A DNA stretch of 64,000 nucleotides, from positions 1-64,000 of the forward strand of contig SUYC01000009.1 of the NCBI GenBank assembly GCA_015060625.1. Reading direction: 5' to 3'. The notes under the pieces are model-generated. The model did no database searches and was not told the origin of the DNA. It was given only the letters and a program-made list of their open reading frames with translations. A program made the translations under genes and the position numbers. Shown here piece by piece: positions 61,083 to 64,000 of the stretch; positions within the stretch are counted from its first letter, which is position 1, and every line of letters starts with the position of its first letter. This DNA comes from Xylanibacter ruminicola. Its GTDB lineage: Bacteria; Bacteroidota; Bacteroidia; Bacteroidales; Bacteroidaceae.

Positions 61083-63113
61083 TTAATCTGCAGATTCTTC
61101 ATCGGCAACAGCGTCCTCCCAGTTGGTAAACATGGGGATGTTCTCATTATAGCCGTCGTAGCCATAGTTCTGACGAAGTGTTCCCTTGTTGTTGGCTGTG
61201 ATAGCAGAGTTTGGAACAGGCCAGAACAGGTTGTGCTTATTGACCTTGTATTCGAATGTCTGGTTGCCCTGCTGTCCTTTGCCGTAAGGACGATTGAATA
61301 CATTATAGGTTGTGCAGCGACGATACCAATAGCTACCGCCATTCAAATCGGTACCTTCCTGCTTGTCCCATGTATTGAGGTCATAAGTGTTACCCCATTC
61401 GTCAGCTACACCGCTACGAGCCAGACACCAGCTGACACGTACCATTTCGGCCTGTCGGAACTCTTCCAGATACAGCTCGCGTGCACGCTCTGCCATGATG
61501 TCGCCAATGTTTACAGTTGTGTACATCTTCTTGGCATTTGCGCGTTTGCGTACGGCATTCACGTCTTCTGCAGCGCCAGCAGCATTTTTCTGATAGAGTC
61601 GAGCCTCTGCACGCAGCAGATAAGTCTCGGCCAGACGGAACAGGTACATATCGCCATTGGCACCCTTACCTGATGCACCCTGGAACTGGTTGGCACCAGT
61701 ATTGTTTTCGTTTGGAGTATCAAGGATGTAGAGCTGATACAATGGAGTAGGATACCAGCTACGGATGGTGTCAGAGCAGAGGATATCGCCCTTGTGTACG
61801 AGAATCTTTGAGGGATCTGAAGGATCTGCATAATCCTCGGTAGCATAAAGCTGATAGTTCTGGCCGTAACAGTCTGAGTTCTTGTTGTTGTACTTAAAGT
61901 CTTCCATCTCCATCCAGTTACCTACCTTACGGTTGTGGCGCAGGTCCTGCCAGTCGGTCTCACCGTCGTAGTTCCAGATGGTCTTGTTGTAATAGTACGA
62001 TGTACGGTTCACAGCAATACCACGTCCGGCAGCACGTACCCAGTCGAGAGTGTCGTTGTACTCCCAGTTGTTACGGGCAATGTTCTTACCAGGACCACCC
62101 AGTCCGTGAGGATCGCGGATGATACCATTACTCCAGTGAGCAAAGCAGGCACGCATCACATTATAGGTAGTGAAGTCTTGGTCGTTCGAGTTAGAGATCA
62201 TCATGATGGTCTCCTTGTTGGCAGGATCAGCGATGTTGGGTGTGCGGTGCAAATCCCAAACCACGTTACGTGTTACCTTCCAAGTGTTCTCGGCGCCAGA
62301 GGGCTGCCATGTACCAAAGTTCTCGGTCATCAGCTTTAAACCGTGGTTGTTAATCAGGTCGGTAGCTACCGACTCGGCCTTGGCATACTCTCCAACAGCC
62401 AGATAGCACTTTACCAGTAGGTGCATACATGCCTCCTGATTAACCTGTCCTACGTAGGTCATTTTGGCTTGTGCAGGAACATGCTGTACAGCAAATTCCA
62501 AATCGTGTACCAGCATCTTGAAGATTGCTTCCTTGCTGGTTGATGTATAGTTGCGCTTAGGCACACTAATCAGTTTCGTTACCAAAGGAATATCGCCGAA
62601 CTGCAAAGCCAGGTTGTAGTAAGCGTATGCACGATGGAAGTAAGCGCGGCCTTTATAGGCATCACGAGTAGCATCGTCTAGACCTTTTACTTGATCAATG
62701 TACGAAAGAATGGTATTGGCATATTTTACCATGCTGAATCCCTGATCCCAGAAACGCTGCATATAGTTGCCGTCACCACCGCCTGCCATACCAGAGGTTG
62801 GTGTGAGCTTGGCATCGAAGTTGTCCTGGAAGCCACCACCCATATCGGTCTTGGCGTACATGCCTACATCCGACATCAGGTAGTTGGTAAAGATACCAAC
62901 GTTGTTCCAGTTACCGTCGATACGGTATGTCTTTAACTGTTTGTCGCACTGTGCCAAAGCAGCCTGCAGACCGGCTTCCGTGCTGTAGGTAGTAGCCGGT
63001 TCATAGAATGACAATGGATCCTGCTCCAGGAAGCCGTCCGAACATCCTACCATGGTTCCCGCAAGGGCTAACATGAGTCCTCCGCGAAGTATATTGTTCT
63101 TTTTGATATTCAT
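61083..63113 (-). CDS. SusD-like surface glycan-binding lipoprotein (reverse pair)
   Basis: 676 residues. Lipoprotein signal with Cys24 (TMVGC). It has SusD features: PATTYSTEAGLQAALAQCDK near the N-terminus, AYYNLALQFGDIPLVTKL and ETYLLRAEARL...INDVRKRANAKK-type helices (here VNAVRKRANA), MAERARELYLEEFRQ. It pairs with the SusC gene that starts 14 bases upstream. It differs markedly from the forward SusD, so the two pairs probably bind different parts of the glycan or different glycans. Confidence 0.95.
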   Translation of the reverse strand: MNIKKNNILRGGLMLALAGTMVGCSDGFLEQDPLSFYEPATTYSTEAGLQAALAQCDKQLKTYRIDGNWNNVGIFTNYLMSDVGMYAKTDMGGGFQDNFDAKLTPTSGMAGGGDGNYMQRFWDQGFSMVKYANTILSYIDQVKGLDDATRDAYKGRAYFHRAYAYYNLALQFGDIPLVTKLISVPKRNYTSTSKEAIFKMLVHDLEFAVQHVPAQAKMTYVGQVNQEACMHLLVKCYLAVGEYAKAESVATDLINNHGLKLMTENFGTWQPSGAENTWKVTRNVVWDLHRTPNIADPANKETIMMISNSNDQDFTTYNVMRACFAHWSNGIIRDPHGLGGPGKNIARNNWEYNDTLDWVRAAGRGIAVNRTSYYYNKTIWNYDGETDWQDLRHNRKVGNWMEMEDFKYNNKNSDCYGQNYQLYATEDYADPSDPSKILVHKGDILCSDTIRSWYPTPLYQLYILDTPNENNTGANQFQGASGKGANGDMYLFRLAETYLLRAEARLYQKNAAGAAEDVNAVRKRANAKKMYTTVNIGDIMAERARELYLEEFRQAEMVRVSWCLARSGVADEWGNTYDLNTWDKQEGTDLNGGSYWYRRCTTYNVFNRPYGKGQQGNQTFEYKVNKHNLFWPVPNSAITANNKGTLRQNYGYDGYNENIPMFTNWEDAVADEESAD

Positions 63114-63127
63114 ATGATGATGATTTA

Positions 63128-64000
63128 TTAAAGTGTAACATTAAGACCGAACTGGAACTGGCGATTAGCAAAGCCTCCTGTTTCAGGATCGCCATATTCC
63201 CAACTGTCGATAGTAAATACATTGTTGATACCAGCAGTTACGTGTACGCGCTGGATACCCCACTTATTTGTAATGTCGCGTGGAATGGTATAGCCGAGTG
63301 TGATATTGTCAAGACGTACAAAACTGCGATTGTACACCTTCTCAATACCGGTCACTCCTGAAGGACCTACGGCATTCAAGCGTGCGTAGTCGTTGGTTGG
63401 GTTTTCTGGTGTCCAGTATTCTTTCTTGTAAGTATTACAAGTCTGTGTAAACATAGAACCAGAGTTGTCGCCATTCAACCAGTAGCCAGCGCGGCTCTTA
63501 TGACCCATGTAGCTGTACATTGAGAACGAGAAGGTGAAATCCTTATACTGGAAGTCATTGCGCATATTCCAATAGATTGGTGGCTGAGTGGTGCCATGAT
63601 ATACGCGATCCTTGTCATTATAAACAGGAACACGAGTACCATCTTCCAGAATCTTATCGTCTTCAGTATATACGTTAACAACCTTTGGATCACCAGGCTT
63701 CTGGTTTACCAGAGCAGCCTGCTCGGCTTCGTCAGCCTGCCAAATGCCATCGGTCTTCCAGTACCAGATTTCGCCGATAGGCTTGCCAATGAACCAACCG
63801 TTGCTGGTATCGTCCATTTCCTTGCCGTCCTCGTCATACTCATAGTAAAGATGCTTGATCTTATTCTTGTTGTAAGAGAATCCGAGTGAGGTGCTCCACT
63901 TGAAGTCTTTAGTGTCAATATTTCTTGAGTTCAGTGTAATTTCGAAACCAGTATTGGTAACCTCACCGAGGTTTGTTGTGATGCTGCCGAAACCGGTGAA
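63128..64000 (-). CDS. SusC-like TonB-dependent transporter (N-terminus beyond right edge)
   Basis: The minus-strand frame is open from the stop at 63128 to the right edge, giving the last 290 residues. They show barrel strands of a SusC/RagA protein: NTGFEITLNSRNI, GWFIGKPIGEIWYWKTDGIW, PIYWNMRNDFQYKDFTFSFSMYSYMG, and the C-terminal VHVTAGINNVFTID with the typical aromatic-rich end. The plug and TonB-box parts are outside the window. It is the first gene of the reverse operon seen here. Confidence 0.93.
   Translation of the reverse strand, partial: FTGFGSITTNLGEVTNTGFEITLNSRNIDTKDFKWSTSLGFSYNKNKIKHLYYEYDEDGKEMDDTSNGWFIGKPIGEIWYWKTDGIWQADEAEQAALVNQKPGDPKVVNVYTEDDKILEDGTRVPVYNDKDRVYHGTTQPPIYWNMRNDFQYKDFTFSFSMYSYMGHKSRAGYWLNGDNSGSMFTQTCNTYKKEYWTPENPTNDYARLNAVGPSGVTGIEKVYNRSFVRLDNITLGYTIPRDITNKWGIQRVHVTAGINNVFTIDSWEYGDPETGGFANRQFQFGLNVTL

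Overview
The window comes from a chromosome of a Bacteroidales bacterium, most likely of the Prevotellaceae (Prevotella/Segatella/Xylanibacter group). Reasons: most 5' regions carry the Bacteroidetes -7 box TAnnTTTG rather than a sigma70 promoter; there are two SusC/SusD pairs and a hybrid two-component (HTCS) regulator; and there are lineage-typical families (DUF2851 next to dprA, DUF2264, DUF4861, a BT4734-like/DUF3987 protein). No rRNA, tRNA, CRISPR array, insertion sequence or intact transposase was seen.

Layout. 1-6.7 kb: a Na/Pi cotransporter (cut by the left edge), a TGS-uridine kinase fusion, polA and a polyprenyl diphosphate synthase. 6.8-9.1 kb (minus): dtd, two small membrane proteins, a MazG-like pyrophosphohydrolase and deoC in one operon. 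9.4-19.4 kb (minus): GNAT-like protein, four-helix-bundle protein, topoisomerase IV subunit B, S41 protease, rhodanese, mnmG, apt, uvrC; apt is flanked by two identical 16-bp parS-like sites. 19.4-24.1 kb (minus): a tight operon ruvB-coaD-ybeY-FMN-binding protein-FucI-like protein-methyltransferase. 24.2-33.7 kb: lemA, a CE2-like esterase, dus, DUF2851, dprA, a DUF2520-type dehydrogenase, a large M16 peptidase and a BamE-like lipoprotein, mostly in divergent pairs with paired promoters.

33.7-39.5 kb is the accessory part. Three genes (two of no recognised family and one large primase/helicase-like ATPase) sit among unusual DNA: helically phased TTCCC-N5-GGGAA palindromes, an exact 17-bp inverted repeat bracketing the three genes, an 11-bp-spaced TCGATT array, a small winged-helix regulator with an adjacent 33-codon membrane peptide between two REP-like direct repeats, and a reading frame with no start codon. 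This is the best candidate for an undescribed system.

39.5-43.5 kb (minus) is a five-gene pantothenate-to-CoA operon, panB-panC-panD-coaBC-coaX; coaD lies at 22.6 kb. 43.7-46.5 kb: dapB, lepB, wbqC-like. 46.5-64 kb is a polysaccharide utilisation region: an HTCS sensor-regulator and a forward SusC/SusD pair converge on a reverse set made of SusC (cut by the right edge), SusD, GH105, a heparinase II/III-like lyase, DUF4861 and DUF2264. The enzymes suggest a uronic-acid-containing glycan that is cut by a lyase and trimmed by an unsaturated-uronyl hydrolase.

A cross-cutting oddity is the recurrence of short tandem repeats, four with a 7-bp period and one with a 9-bp period, at gene starts, junctions and inside enzyme genes.
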